From Betaproteobacteria bacterium (GTDB taxonomy: Bacteria > Pseudomonadota > Gammaproteobacteria > Burkholderiales > Eutrophovitaceae), in assembly GCA_009886305.1 (NCBI GenBank), contig QXZO01000142.1, positions 1-10,613 on the forward strand: a DNA stretch of 10,613 nt, read 5' to 3'. This document shows positions 1 through 7,990 of the stretch, piece by piece. Position 1 is the first letter of the stretch. Every line of letters starts with the position of its first letter. The notes beneath the pieces were generated by a model. That model saw only the letters and a list, made by a program, of their open reading frames with translations. It was not told the DNA's origin and did no database searches. Position numbers and translations under genes: made by a program.

Positions 1-15
1 AATAGCGTAGGTCAA
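1..15 (-). CDS. Possible first codons of the gene after ftsH (edge fragment)
   Basis: On the minus strand a clean GGAGG (27-23) lies just after the ftsH stop codon. Seven bases further is a TTG (15-13) opening a frame that reads M-T-Y-A-I to the window edge. This fits a downstream gene translated from its own ribosome binding site in the same transcript. In many beta- and gammaproteobacteria the gene after ftsH is folP (dihydropteroate synthase), but five codons cannot identify it, so no symbol is given. The start could also be a codon outside the window, with GGAGG occurring by chance. Confidence 0.25.
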
Positions 16-39
16 TTGAAATCCTCCAACACTCAAGAA

Positions 40-1929
40 CTAAGATTCTTCTGCCGGCCTTGTTGTTGGCTCTGGACTAACGACATCTGGTGGAGACTTT
101 GGATCCTCCGGCTTTTGGGTCGGTTTAGGAGGCCTTGGCTGACGCCCTTCCATTATGTCGTTTACCTGATCTGCATCTATGGTTTCCCACTCAAGCAGGG
201 TCTGAGCCATCAATTCGACTTTGTCTCGGTTTTCCTCAATCAAACTTCGAGCTAATGCGTAGCGCTCATCAATTATCTTTTTTATCTCATTGTCAACTCG
301 CTGCATCGTTGCTTCAGAAACATTTTTGGTTGTAGTAACTGAACGGCCTAAGAATACTTCTCCTTCATTTTCACCGAACACCATGGTTCCCAGTTCTTCG
401 CTCATTCCCCACTGGGTGACCATCCTTCGAGCCATATCAGTAGCTCTCTCAAAGTCATTCGAAGCACCCGTGGTCATTTGCTTCATAAATACTTCTTCTG
501 CAATGCGTCCACCAAACAATACTGCGATGTTTTGAAGGATTTGTTCTTTGTCCATGCTGTATCGATCTTCTTGAGGCAACTGCATGGTCAAGCCAAGCGC
601 ACGACCCCTCGGGATGATAGTGACTTTGTGAACGGGATCAGTTCTTGGTAGGAGCCTGGCCACAACAGCATGTCCTGACTCATGATAGGCCGTATTCTTC
701 CGTTCTTCCTCTGGCATCACCATTGAGCGTCGCTCAGCACCCATCATTATTTTGTCTTTGGCACTTTCAAAGTCAGCCATATCGACGAGACGCTTGCTTG
801 CTCGCGCCGCAAATAATGCTGCTTCATTGACCAGGTTGGCTAAATCTGCCCCTGAAAAACCTGGTGTACCACGCGCCAAAATATCCGCCTTTACATCTGG
901 GTCCATCGGTACTTTCCGCATGTGCACCATGAGAATTTGTTCTCTCCCTCGAATGTCTGGAAGTGGAACGACGACCTGACGATCAAAACGGCCAGGACGG
1001 AGCAAAGCAGGGTCTAAAACGTCTGGTCGGTTAGTGGCAGCAATAACAATGACACCAACACCTGTTTCGAAGCCATCCATTTCAACCAACAACTGGTTAA
1101 GAGTCTGCTCCCGTTCGTCGTTACCGCCGCCTAGTCCAGCGCCCCGCTGTCGTCCAACTGCATCAATCTCGTCAATGAATAAAATACAAGGAGAATTTTT
1201 CCTAGCATTCTCAAACATGTCTCGCACGCGAGCCGCCCCGACACCAACGAACATCTCCACAAAATCCGAGCCAGAGATTGAAAAGAACGGAACCTTTGCC
1301 TCTCCTGCGATCGCTTTCGCAAGAAGTGTTTTACCTGTACCTGGAGAGCCGACCATTAAAACTCCACGGGGAATGCGCCCCCCCAGTTTTTGGAATTTAC
1401 CTGGATCCCTAAGAAAGTCCACTAACTCAGACACTTCTTCTTTTGCCTCGTCGCACCCTGCGACGTCAACGAAAGTTATACCGTTATTAGTATCGTCGAG
1501 GAGTCTCGCCTTACTTTTACCAAATGAAAATGCACCGCCCTTGCCTCCCCCTTGCATTTGGCGCATAAAAAAGATCCACACCCCGATTAGAAGTAACATC
1601 GGGAACCAGGAGACAAATATGTTCATGAGGAATGAAGGCTCCTCCTCGGGTTTCGCCTCAACCACTACTCCGGCTTTTAGCAAATCAGATACCAACCAAG
1701 GATCCGAAGGTGAATAGACGCTGTATCGCTGTCCGTCTGATTTTTGAACGGTAAGATTGCGGCCGTCAATGGTGACACCAGCAACACCACCCGAGTTCAC
1801 ATCTTGAATGAAACGAGAATACGGCACTGAAGACTGTTGCTGTTGACGCGCGCTAAATTGATTAAACACTGTCATCAAGACGAGTGCGATTACAAGCCAA
1901 ACTGCTATGTTTTTAAACGTATTATTCAA
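40..1929 (-). CDS. ftsH: ATP-dependent zinc metalloprotease FtsH
   Basis: Membrane-anchored AAA+ protease that extracts and degrades membrane proteins and some unstable cytosolic regulators. The 629-residue product is full length. Membrane segments lie at about residues 7-23 and 104-122, flanking a periplasmic domain. The ATPase domain has Walker A GSPGTGKT (194-201), pore loop around MFVG (226-229), Walker B ILFIDE (249-254) and an SRH region ATNRPDVLDPALLRPGRFD (298-316). The peptidase domain has zinc motif HESGH (416-420) and the likely third ligand D492 in GASND. The tail from about 597 is Pro-rich and low-complexity. The start is TTG: AGGAG (1940-1936) sits six bases upstream, an in-frame TAA (1935-1933) rules out extension, and the next in-frame ATG (residue 20) would remove the first membrane segment. 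It follows rlmE on the same strand after 90 bp and may also have its own promoter. Confidence 0.98.
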   Translation of the reverse strand: MNNTFKNIAVWLVIALVLMTVFNQFSARQQQQSSVPYSRFIQDVNSGGVAGVTIDGRNLTVQKSDGQRYSVYSPSDPWLVSDLLKAGVVVEAKPEEEPSFLMNIFVSWFPMLLLIGVWIFFMRQMQGGGKGGAFSFGKSKARLLDDTNNGITFVDVAGCDEAKEEVSELVDFLRDPGKFQKLGGRIPRGVLMVGSPGTGKTLLAKAIAGEAKVPFFSISGSDFVEMFVGVGAARVRDMFENARKNSPCILFIDEIDAVGRQRGAGLGGGNDEREQTLNQLLVEMDGFETGVGVIVIAATNRPDVLDPALLRPGRFDRQVVVPLPDIRGREQILMVHMRKVPMDPDVKADILARGTPGFSGADLANLVNEAALFAARASKRLVDMADFESAKDKIMMGAERRSMVMPEEERKNTAYHESGHAVVARLLPRTDPVHKVTIIPRGRALGLTMQLPQEDRYSMDKEQILQNIAVLFGGRIAEEVFMKQMTTGASNDFERATDMARRMVTQWGMSEELGTMVFGENEGEVFLGRSVTTTKNVSEATMQRVDNEIKKIIDERYALARSLIEENRDKVELMAQTLLEWETIDADQVNDIMEGRQPRPPKPTQKPEDPKSPPDVVSPEPTTRPAEES

Positions 1930-1935
1930 TTTTTA

Positions 1936-1940
1936 CTCCT
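1936..1940 (-). promoter_or_regulatory. Ribosome binding site that fixes the TTG start of ftsH
   Basis: The minus strand reads AGGAG, six A/T bases, then TTG. An in-frame stop codon (1935-1933) lies between this site and the TTG, so translation of ftsH cannot begin upstream. The good spacing supports TTG as the real initiator. Confidence 0.8.
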
Positions 1941-1952
1941 ACCTACCAATCA

Positions 1953-1969
1953 CTCGGACTATTTCCGAG
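1953..1969 (-). repeat. Perfect inverted repeat in the ftsH leader
   Basis: Two perfect 6-base arms (CTCGGA and TCCGAG on the minus strand) flank a 5-base centre. The repeat begins directly after a TATAAT, so it would cover the transcription start and first bases of an ftsH mRNA made from that promoter. No T-run follows, so it is not an intrinsic terminator. It could be a 5' mRNA stem-loop or an operator; the sequence does not tell which. Confidence 0.45.
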
Positions 1970-1998
1970 ATTATATTAACTTACTATTCTAGACTGAA
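1970..1998 (-). promoter_or_regulatory. Candidate sigma70-type promoter for ftsH
   Basis: On the minus strand a perfect -10 hexamer TATAAT (1975-1970) is preceded, after 17 bases, by a poor -35 TTCAGT (1998-1993; 3 of 6 matches). It lies in the 90-bp gap between rlmE and ftsH, at a suitable distance from the ftsH start. The weak -35 and AT-rich surroundings limit confidence. I saw no sigma32-type heat-shock promoter. Confidence 0.4.
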
Positions 1999-2019
1999 TT
2001 CACTTAAGTAAGGCTCCAA

Positions 2020-2634
2020 TCAATCAATTTTGTTCAACCCAACGATGAAAAATTCACTAGATCGATCGCGAGACGCTTCCGGTTTTCTTCTATGAACTCT
2101 ACGAAAAGACGATTTAACGCTTTCACAAAATTCCTGACTACCCTCACCCTCAAAGCACTTAACGACAAAACTACCGCCAAGATTCACATATTTTTGCGCA
2201 AAATCTAGCGCCAATTCAGCCAAGTTCAGCCACCTCGCCTGATCTAAAGACTTTACTCCACTAATATTGGGGGCCATATCGGAAATTACAAGATCGACCG
2301 CGCGATTTGCTAATTCTGCTTCAATTACATCCAACGTGCTCTGCTCTCCAAAATCACCACGAATGACTTTTACTGAGGAAAGCTCTGGCATCTCTAGCAA
2401 ATCAACAGCAACCACCAAGCCATCACCCTGCATGCGCTGCGATATCACCTGGCTCCAACCACCTGGAGCGGCTCCCAAATCAACCACCACCATGCCCGGC
2501 TTCACCAATTCATCTTTATCCAGGAGCTCAATTAATTTAAATGAAGCTCTAGAACGCCAACCATCAGTATTCGCTTTTCTAACGAATGGGTCAGACACAT
2601 GCTCCTGCATCCAAGTCTTTTTACGTTTTGACAT
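2020..2634 (-). CDS. rlmE: 23S rRNA (uridine-2552-2'-O)-methyltransferase RlmE (FtsJ/RrmJ)
   Basis: Uses S-adenosylmethionine to methylate the 2'-OH of U2552 in the A-loop of 23S rRNA, a late step in 50S maturation. The 204-residue product is close to the family's usual length. The SAM-binding motif is VDLGAAPGGWSQ (51-62). The family's K-D-K-E catalytic set is present as K33 (SFKL), D119 (SDMAPN), K159 (VVKCF) and E194 (SSEFF). The N-terminal basic stretch and DGWRSRASFKL are typical of the family. The ATG start gives a normal N-terminus, although no strong Shine-Dalgarno is visible. It is divergent from yhbY by 70 bp and lies just upstream of ftsH; rlmE-ftsH is a classic pair, heat-inducible in E. 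coli. Confidence 0.97.
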   Translation of the reverse strand: MSKRKKTWMQEHVSDPFVRKANTDGWRSRASFKLIELLDKDELVKPGMVVVDLGAAPGGWSQVISQRMQGDGLVVAVDLLEMPELSSVKVIRGDFGEQSTLDVIEAELANRAVDLVISDMAPNISGVKSLDQARWLNLAELALDFAQKYVNLGGSFVVKCFEGEGSQEFCESVKSSFRRVHRRKPEASRDRSSEFFIVGLNKID

Positions 2635-2704
2635 TTGTGAGTAACTTATTCATTTTATAGAGACTACAATACCAACTTAAACTCGAAAACAATTAGGAAC
2701 AACA
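2635..2704. promoter_or_regulatory. Divergent promoter region between rlmE and yhbY
   Basis: The 70 bp must hold promoters for both directions unless distant ones are used. On the plus strand TACAAT (2665-2670; 5 of 6 matches to the -10 consensus) faces yhbY but has no recognisable -35. On the minus strand TATAAA (2659-2654) faces rlmE, with a poor TTTAAG about 16 bases upstream. The two -10 candidates nearly touch, so the promoters would compete. Individual hexamers are weakly supported. Confidence 0.35.
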
Positions 2705-2989
2705 GTGAACTCTCTAACAGAAAAATTTAAACGCGAACTCAAGGCTAAAGCCCATCACCTTAACCCGGTTGTCACAATTGGTGATAAGGGGCTAAGCAAA
2801 CCTGTGTTAAAGGAGCTCAATATAGCCCTGGACGCACATGAATTGATAAAAGTACGAATGCACTCTGAAGACCGCGACGAACGCAAATCGATCATGATAG
2901 AAATTGCGAAATCTCTCGACGCAACACCGATCAATCAGATTGGGAAGGTCTTAATTATCTTCCGCAAAAATGAAGAAAATTCTAAATAG
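2705..2989 (+). CDS. yhbY: Ribosome assembly RNA-binding protein YhbY (CRM domain)
   Basis: A 94-residue single-domain CRM/YhbY RNA-binding protein. The E. coli homologue associates with pre-50S particles and is implicated in late large-subunit assembly. Diagnostic features are the N-terminal Lys/Arg-rich helix followed by LNPVVTIGDKGLS (19-31), carrying the family's G-x-x-G loop, then the conserved HELIKVRM segment and a C-terminal IGKVLIIFRK strand. The start is GTG at 2705, with AGGA (2695-2698) six bases upstream. It is divergent from rlmE, which modifies the same ribosomal subunit, and convergent with greA, ending 46 bp from the greA stop. No convincing terminator is visible in that gap. 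Confidence 0.94.
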   Translation: MNSLTEKFKRELKAKAHHLNPVVTIGDKGLSKPVLKELNIALDAHELIKVRMHSEDRDERKSIMIEIAKSLDATPINQIGKVLIIFRKNEENSK

Positions 2990-3035
2990 ATATGGACGCC
3001 TACAATCTTTTTTAATCCCTGCTCCTTAACAGGCC

Positions 3036-3512
3036 TCAAACGTATTTGACGGCTAAAATCTCATACTCTCTGACCCCGCCGGGCGCATCAACCTCCGCAA
3101 CATCACCTTCATGCTTGCCAATAAGCGCTCGTGCAATGGGGGAATTAACTGATATCTTTCCGCCCTTAATATCTGCCTCATCCTCCCCCACGATTTGATA
3201 CGTGACTTTTTGATCAGACTCTAAATCAGAAAGATGTACTGTGGCGCCAAATACGCACCGTCCCTCTGCGTCAAGAGCAGCAGGGTCAATGACTTGCGCA
3301 TTAGATAATTTACCTTCCAATTCGAGAATGCGACCTTCGATAAAACTTTGACGTTCCTTTGCAGCATCATACTCCGCATTCTCCGACAAATCACCGTGGG
3401 CTCTAGCCTCTGAAATTGCACTGATGACGGACGGTCTCTCCGTAGTCTTCAAGTGATGCAATTCATCCCGAAGCTTCTCAGCCCCTAACATTGTGAGAGG
3501 TACTTTTGACAT
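3036..3512 (-). CDS. greA: Transcription elongation factor GreA
   Basis: Binds the RNA polymerase secondary channel and stimulates cleavage of backtracked RNA, rescuing stalled complexes. The product is 158 residues, the same length as E. coli GreA. The N-terminal antiparallel coiled coil (about 1-75) carries the acidic tip in HGDLSENAEY (39-48), with D41 and E44 at the catalytic tip positions. The C-terminal FKBP-like domain includes the hallmark ISVNSPIARALIGK (120-133). The ATG at 3512 is preceded by AAGGA eight bases upstream. It lies 43 bp downstream of carB on the same strand, with no terminator between, so readthrough from carAB is likely. The carB-greA pairing is widely conserved in this lineage. 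Confidence 0.98.
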   Translation of the reverse strand: MSKVPLTMLGAEKLRDELHHLKTTERPSVISAISEARAHGDLSENAEYDAAKERQSFIEGRILELEGKLSNAQVIDPAALDAEGRCVFGATVHLSDLESDQKVTYQIVGEDEADIKGGKISVNSPIARALIGKHEGDVAEVDAPGGVREYEILAVKYV

Positions 3513-3555
3513 ACCGAGAATCCTTAAATTGTTTAAATGAATAAGTGAAGAAGAG

Positions 3556-6500
3556 TCAGCTGATCAAGCCATGGCAATCTTGAACAGAGTAAACCTTCAT
3601 ATCAGTCATCTGACTGATCCCAAAGCTCGCAGCCCTTGCGCCAGCAACAGTTGTAAAGTAAGTAACTCGCCCCTGCAGGGCGGTTCTCCTAATTGAATAA
3701 GAATCCCTAATCGAGGTCTGACTATCATCAACAGTATTTATGATCATTGCAATCTCTCCGTTTTTAATCATATCCACCACATGAGGACGACCCTCCGTCA
3801 CTTTATTTACTCGTTCAGCAGGGAGTCCATGTTCGGACAACGTCTTTGCCGTTCCGTTAGTAGCTATTAGCTCGAAACCGATTTCAGCTAGTCGACGAGC
3901 TATATCAATAATCTTACCCTTATCTTGATCGCGAACGCTCATGAAGGCTTTCCCCGACGTAGGCAACAAAACTCCCGCCGCCAACTGCGATTTCACAAAA
4001 GCTTCTGAAAAAGATTGGCCTACGCCCATTACCTCTCCAGTCGATCTCATCTCAGGACCGAGGATCGTGTCAACACCAGGGAATTTAATAAACGGGAATA
4101 CCGCCTCTTTAACACAATAATACGGCGGCACTATTTCCGACGTCACCCCCATTTGAGACAGCGTTTTACCTGCCATACAGCTAGCCGCTACTTTAGCTAA
4201 GGGTCGACCAATAGCTTTTGACACGTAGGGTACAGTTCGCGACGCACGCGGATTAACTTCGAGCACAAATACATCTTGGTTCTGAATGGCGAATTGTATA
4301 TTCATCAACCCGACAACTTTCAATCCTTTCGCGAGCTCAACAGTTTGGCGTCGAAGTTCATCCTGAAGCACAGAGGACAGACTGTAAGGAGGAAGGGAGC
4401 AAGCAGAATCGCCACTATGAACGCCCGCCTGCTCAATGTGCTCCATAATCCCACCAATTACTACATCACGACCATCACAAATTGCGTCCACATCAACTTC
4501 TATTGCATCATTTAAAAAACGATCTAAGAGCACAGGACTATCGTTGCTTACCTTAACGGCCTCTCTCATATACCGCTCAAGATCAGATTGCTGATGCACG
4601 ATCTCCATTGCTCTTCCCCCAAGCACATAAGATGGACGCACAACAAGTGGATAGCCAATTTCCTGAGCAAGTTCTATCGCCTCCTCAGGATTTCTAGCCG
4701 TTCTGTTGGGAGGTTGCTTCAAGCCAAGATCTGACAGTAATTTTTGAAACTTTTCCCGATCCTCAGCGCAATCTATCATCTCTGGACTGGTACCTATTAT
4801 GGGAACACCTGCGGCATGTAATCCAGCAGCCAGCTTAAGCGGAGTTTGACCTCCGTACTGAACAATGACGCCTTTAGGCTTCTCTACGTCAACAATTTCT
4901 AATACGTCTTCCAGCGTCAGGGGCTCAAAATACAACCGATCAGATATATCGTAATCAGTAGAAACGGTCTCAGGATTACAATTCACCATGATCGTTTCGA
5001 AACCATCTTCCCGAAGCGCTAAAGAAGCATGAACGCAGCAATAGTCAAACTCAATACCCTGACCAATTCGATTTGGTCCACCACCTAAAACCATTATTTT
5101 GTCACGGGTTGATGGCCTTGATTCACACTCCTCTTCATAAGTGGAGTACATATAGGCTGTGTTCGTATCAAATTCGGCTGCACAAGTATCAACCCTCTTA
5201 AACACAGGATGTATTGAGAGAGCAGTGCGTACGCTTCGCACCTCACCTTCATCAATACCAAACAATTTAGCGATTCGCCTGTCCGAGAAACCCTTTTGTT
5301 TTATTCGCCTCAACGCTATTTGGTCAAAGTCAGCAATAGACCCTTCCGAAATTGCACGCTCTTCGACTATTAGGTCCTCAATAAATATCAGAAACCATGG
5401 ATCAATATGGGTGATTTCATGAATTTCCTCAAGACTCAAACCAAGACGAAAGGCATCAGCAACATACAAAATTCGTTCTGGTCCAGGGTCAGTGATTTCG
5501 CCCCTTACTACTTCGAGGTCACCAGACCGCTCGTCCAACCCATCAATCCCTGTTTCCAGCCCTCGGAGAGCTTTTTGAAAAGACTCCTGAAAGGTCCTCC
5601 CGATAGCCATTACCTCTCCAACAGATTTCATTTGAGTTGTAAGCCGTGAATCTGCGCGAGGAAATTTTTCAAAAGCAAAACGGGGTATCTTCGTCACCAC
5701 GTAATCTATAGTCGGTTCAAACGAAGCAGGTGTTTGCCCGCCAGTTATATCGTTGTTGAGTTCATCCAATGTGAAACCAACCGCAAGCTTTGCCGCCACC
5801 TTAGCAATAGGAAAACCAGTCGCTTTAGATGCTAGCGCCGAGGACCGAGACACTCGTGGGTTCATTTCGATAACAGTCATACGACCATCATCGGGATTAA
5901 TTGCAAACTGTACATTTGAACCACCCGTATCTACGCCAATCTCACGCAAAACTGCGATCGAAGCATTTCGCATTATTTGATATTCTTTGTCCGTGAGTGT
6001 CTGCGCTGGCGCAACTGTAATCGAATCCCCGGTGTGCACGCCCATTGCGTCCAAGTTTTCTATTGAACAGATGATAATGCAATTATCTGACCGGTCACGG
6101 ACAACCTCCATTTCGTACTCTTTCCAACCAATTACTGACTCTTCAATCAAAACTTCCTTGGTCGGAGAGGCATCCAAGCCTCTTTCGATAATATCGACGA
6201 ACTCTTCCTTGTTATACGCAATACCACCGCCAGCTCCGCCCATGGTAAAAGAGGGCCTAATAATCGCAGGGTAACCAATCAGAGCTTGCACCTGAATCGC
6301 CTCCTCCAGGCTATGCGCAATCATAGACCTCGGACTATCAAGACCAATTTTAGTCATGGCAACTTTAAATTTTTCTCGATCTTCAGCCTTATCAATCGCC
6401 TCTTTGCTAGCGCCGATCATGTCGACCGAGTACCTCTCCAACACCCCGTGCTTAGCTAGATCTAAAGCACAATTTAGCGCGGTCTGTCCGCCCATGGTGG

Positions 6501-6762
6501 GCAGTAATGCGTCAGGCTGCTCCTTGGCTATAATTTTTTCCACAAGCTGCCATGTTATCGGCTCAATGTAAGTCACATCGGCCAACTCAGGGTCGGTCAT
6601 TATCGTCGCTGGATTTGAGTTGACCAGAATTACCCGATAACCCTCTTCTCTAAGAGCCTTACATGCCTGGGCACCAGAATAGTCAAACTCACAGGCCTGC
6701 CCGATCACAATCGGACCCGCGCCTATAATCAGTATTGATTGAATATCTTCTCTTTTAGGCAT
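3556..6762 (-). CDS. carB: Carbamoyl-phosphate synthetase, large (ammonia) subunit CarB
   Basis: With CarA, makes carbamoyl phosphate from bicarbonate, glutamine-derived ammonia and two ATP, for both pyrimidine and arginine synthesis. The product is 1068 residues (E. coli 1073) and intact. Two homologous ATP-grasp halves are visible: carboxyphosphate (about 1-400) and carbamoyl-phosphate (about 550-930). An oligomerisation segment lies between them and an MGS-like allosteric domain at about 935-1068. Conserved nucleotide and metal residues R129, R169, E215, E299 and N301 fall at the E. coli positions; the second half has RPSYVLGGRAME (709-720) and VLEVNPRASRT (833-843). The allosteric domain keeps ATNGTAKTL and VNKVTEGRPH. 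The ATG has GGGA seven bases upstream and a better AAGGAG further off. It follows carA after 31 bp, so the two are surely cotranscribed. Confidence 0.99.
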   Translation of the reverse strand: MPKREDIQSILIIGAGPIVIGQACEFDYSGAQACKALREEGYRVILVNSNPATIMTDPELADVTYIEPITWQLVEKIIAKEQPDALLPTMGGQTALNCALDLAKHGVLERYSVDMIGASKEAIDKAEDREKFKVAMTKIGLDSPRSMIAHSLEEAIQVQALIGYPAIIRPSFTMGGAGGGIAYNKEEFVDIIERGLDASPTKEVLIEESVIGWKEYEMEVVRDRSDNCIIICSIENLDAMGVHTGDSITVAPAQTLTDKEYQIMRNASIAVLREIGVDTGGSNVQFAINPDDGRMTVIEMNPRVSRSSALASKATGFPIAKVAAKLAVGFTLDELNNDITGGQTPASFEPTIDYVVTKIPRFAFEKFPRADSRLTTQMKSVGEVMAIGRTFQESFQKALRGLETGIDGLDERSGDLEVVRGEITDPGPERILYVADAFRLGLSLEEIHEITHIDPWFLIFIEDLIVEERAISEGSIADFDQIALRRIKQKGFSDRRIAKLFGIDEGEVRSVRTALSIHPVFKRVDTCAAEFDTNTAYMYSTYEEECESRPSTRDKIMVLGGGPNRIGQGIEFDYCCVHASLALREDGFETIMVNCNPETVSTDYDISDRLYFEPLTLEDVLEIVDVEKPKGVIVQYGGQTPLKLAAGLHAAGVPIIGTSPEMIDCAEDREKFQKLLSDLGLKQPPNRTARNPEEAIELAQEIGYPLVVRPSYVLGGRAMEIVHQQSDLERYMREAVKVSNDSPVLLDRFLNDAIEVDVDAICDGRDVVIGGIMEHIEQAGVHSGDSACSLPPYSLSSVLQDELRRQTVELAKGLKVVGLMNIQFAIQNQDVFVLEVNPRASRTVPYVSKAIGRPLAKVAASCMAGKTLSQMGVTSEIVPPYYCVKEAVFPFIKFPGVDTILGPEMRSTGEVMGVGQSFSEAFVKSQLAAGVLLPTSGKAFMSVRDQDKGKIIDIARRLAEIGFELIATNGTAKTLSEHGLPAERVNKVTEGRPHVVDMIKNGEIAMIINTVDDSQTSIRDSYSIRRTALQGRVTYFTTVAGARAASFGISQMTDMKVYSVQDCHGLIS

Positions 6763-6793
6763 TAATCGTCCCAGAGCTCCTTATGGCTTCTTT

Positions 6794-7936
6794 TTAAACA
6801 TTTTTGGCTTGATCAATATTTTTCATAAACCGATCAAACAAGTAGTCGACGTCATGAGGACCAGGACTCGCCTCGGGATGGCCTTGAAATGAAAAGGCAG
6901 GCGCTTCCAAGTGCTGAATGCCTTGCAAACTTCCATCAAACAAAGAGACATGGGTAGCTTGGACATCATTTGGCAACGAATCTTGATCTACTTCAAAACC
7001 GTGATTTTGACTAGTAATTAAAACTTGTTCCGTGTGGAGATCTTTAACGGGATGATTCGCCCCATGGTGACCAAATTTCATTTTTCTAGTCTTAGCACCG
7101 CTTGCAATCGCGAGTAATTGATGCCCAAGACAAATCCCAAAAATTGGTACGCGATCAACCAACAATTGTTTGATCGCCTCAACGGCATAAACACAAGGTT
7201 CTGGGTCACCTGGACCATTGGACAAGAATACGCCGTCTGGACTCAGCTTGTATACCTCCTCGGCGCTGGTTGTCGCCGGCACAACGGTCACATGACAACC
7301 TCGAGAAACCAACATCCGCAGTATGTTATGTTTCACGCCAAAATCGTAAGCAACAATGTGTCTTTTTACTTCGACTTTTTTACGTGCCCCTGCATCGAGT
7401 GACCACTGCGGCTGAGTCCACTCATAAACGCTACCACACGTTACCTCGATGGCCAGATCGCTGCCTCCTAAACCGGGGAACGAGCGAATGCGAGCCTTTA
7501 GCTCTTCTGGGCTGACCCCGCCAGTTCCTATCGCTCCACGCAAAGCGCCCTTCTCCCGAAGCAATCTGGTTAACTTTCGAGTGTCAATACCTGCGATCGC
7601 TGGCACATTGTGAGCTTTCATCCATTCACCGAGCGAGCTGGTAGAACGAAAATTACTTGCCTTCAAAGGCAAATCACGAATAATAAGTCCTGCGGCGCGC
7701 GCGCGAATGGACTCCATGTCCTCGGCATTGCAGCCGACGCTGCCCACGTGAGGATAAGTCAGCGTCACAATCTGATTTTGATATGAGGGGTCGGTGAGGA
7801 TTTCCTGATAACCGGTCATCGAAGTATTAAAAACCACCTCTCCAACGGCAGGTTTATCAGCTCCTATCGAAAAACCCTGAAATACGGTTCCGTCCTCTAG
7901 AACCAAGATCGCTGGATCACATTTTTGATACGACAA
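6794..7936 (-). CDS. carA: Carbamoyl-phosphate synthetase, small (glutaminase) subunit CarA
   Basis: Class I glutamine amidotransferase subunit that hydrolyses glutamine and passes ammonia to CarB. The product is 380 residues. The N-terminal CPSase small-subunit domain (about 8-150) holds LEDGTVFQG and FNTSMTGYQEILTDPSY. The amidotransferase domain begins at about 192. Its catalytic triad is C269 in FGICLGHQ, H353 and E355 in QGHPEASPGPHD, the E. coli positions. The oxyanion-region motif LSNGPGDPEPC is at 238-248. The start appears to be TTG at 7936, with GGAGG only four bases upstream. Upstream there is no in-frame ATG, GTG or TTG back to a TAA at 8038-8036; the next in-frame candidate (TTG at codon 11) lacks a binding site. 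It precedes carB by 31 bp and has a structured 201-bp leader region. Confidence 0.98.
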   Translation of the reverse strand: MSYQKCDPAILVLEDGTVFQGFSIGADKPAVGEVVFNTSMTGYQEILTDPSYQNQIVTLTYPHVGSVGCNAEDMESIRARAAGLIIRDLPLKASNFRSTSSLGEWMKAHNVPAIAGIDTRKLTRLLREKGALRGAIGTGGVSPEELKARIRSFPGLGGSDLAIEVTCGSVYEWTQPQWSLDAGARKKVEVKRHIVAYDFGVKHNILRMLVSRGCHVTVVPATTSAEEVYKLSPDGVFLSNGPGDPEPCVYAVEAIKQLLVDRVPIFGICLGHQLLAIASGAKTRKMKFGHHGANHPVKDLHTEQVLITSQNHGFEVDQDSLPNDVQATHVSLFDGSLQGIQHLEAPAFSFQGHPEASPGPHDVDYLFDRFMKNIDQAKNV

Positions 7937-7940
7937 TCGA

Positions 7941-7983
7941 CCTCCAAGGATAAATTTGAGTGGGGGACGCGGCGCCCTTGAGG
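7941..7983 (-). promoter_or_regulatory. Predicted stem that would hide the carA ribosome binding site
   Basis: On the minus strand CCTCAAGG (7983-7976) is complementary to CCTTGGAGG (7949-7941), which contains the carA Shine-Dalgarno GGAGG. Hand pairing gives eight Watson-Crick pairs with one bulged G (7945). The enclosed loop (7975-7950) is about 26 bases and could fold a small internal hairpin. If it forms, it would limit ribosome access to the TTG start of carA. This is a pairing observed by eye, without an energy calculation or comparative support. Confidence 0.4.
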
Positions 7984-7990
7984 CACTTGC

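Noticed and set aside
194..201. FtsH Walker A reads GSPGTGKT instead of the more usual GPPGTGKT (residue numbers of FtsH; near DNA 1328-1350)
   Set aside because: The essential Gly-Lys-Thr part is intact and Ser at this place is a mild change; I do not regard it as evidence of altered activity.
1034..1717. Open frame of 227 codons on the plus strand
   Set aside because: It lies wholly antisense to the conserved ATPase and membrane part of ftsH, is low-complexity (Ser/Pro/Thr-rich), resembles no family, and is a frame shadow of the real gene.
2990..3035. Possible bidirectional terminator between convergent yhbY and greA
   Set aside because: There is a T-run after yhbY but no stem before it, and the CCTG/CAGG pairing nearby is only four bases with a long loop and no T-run in the right place.
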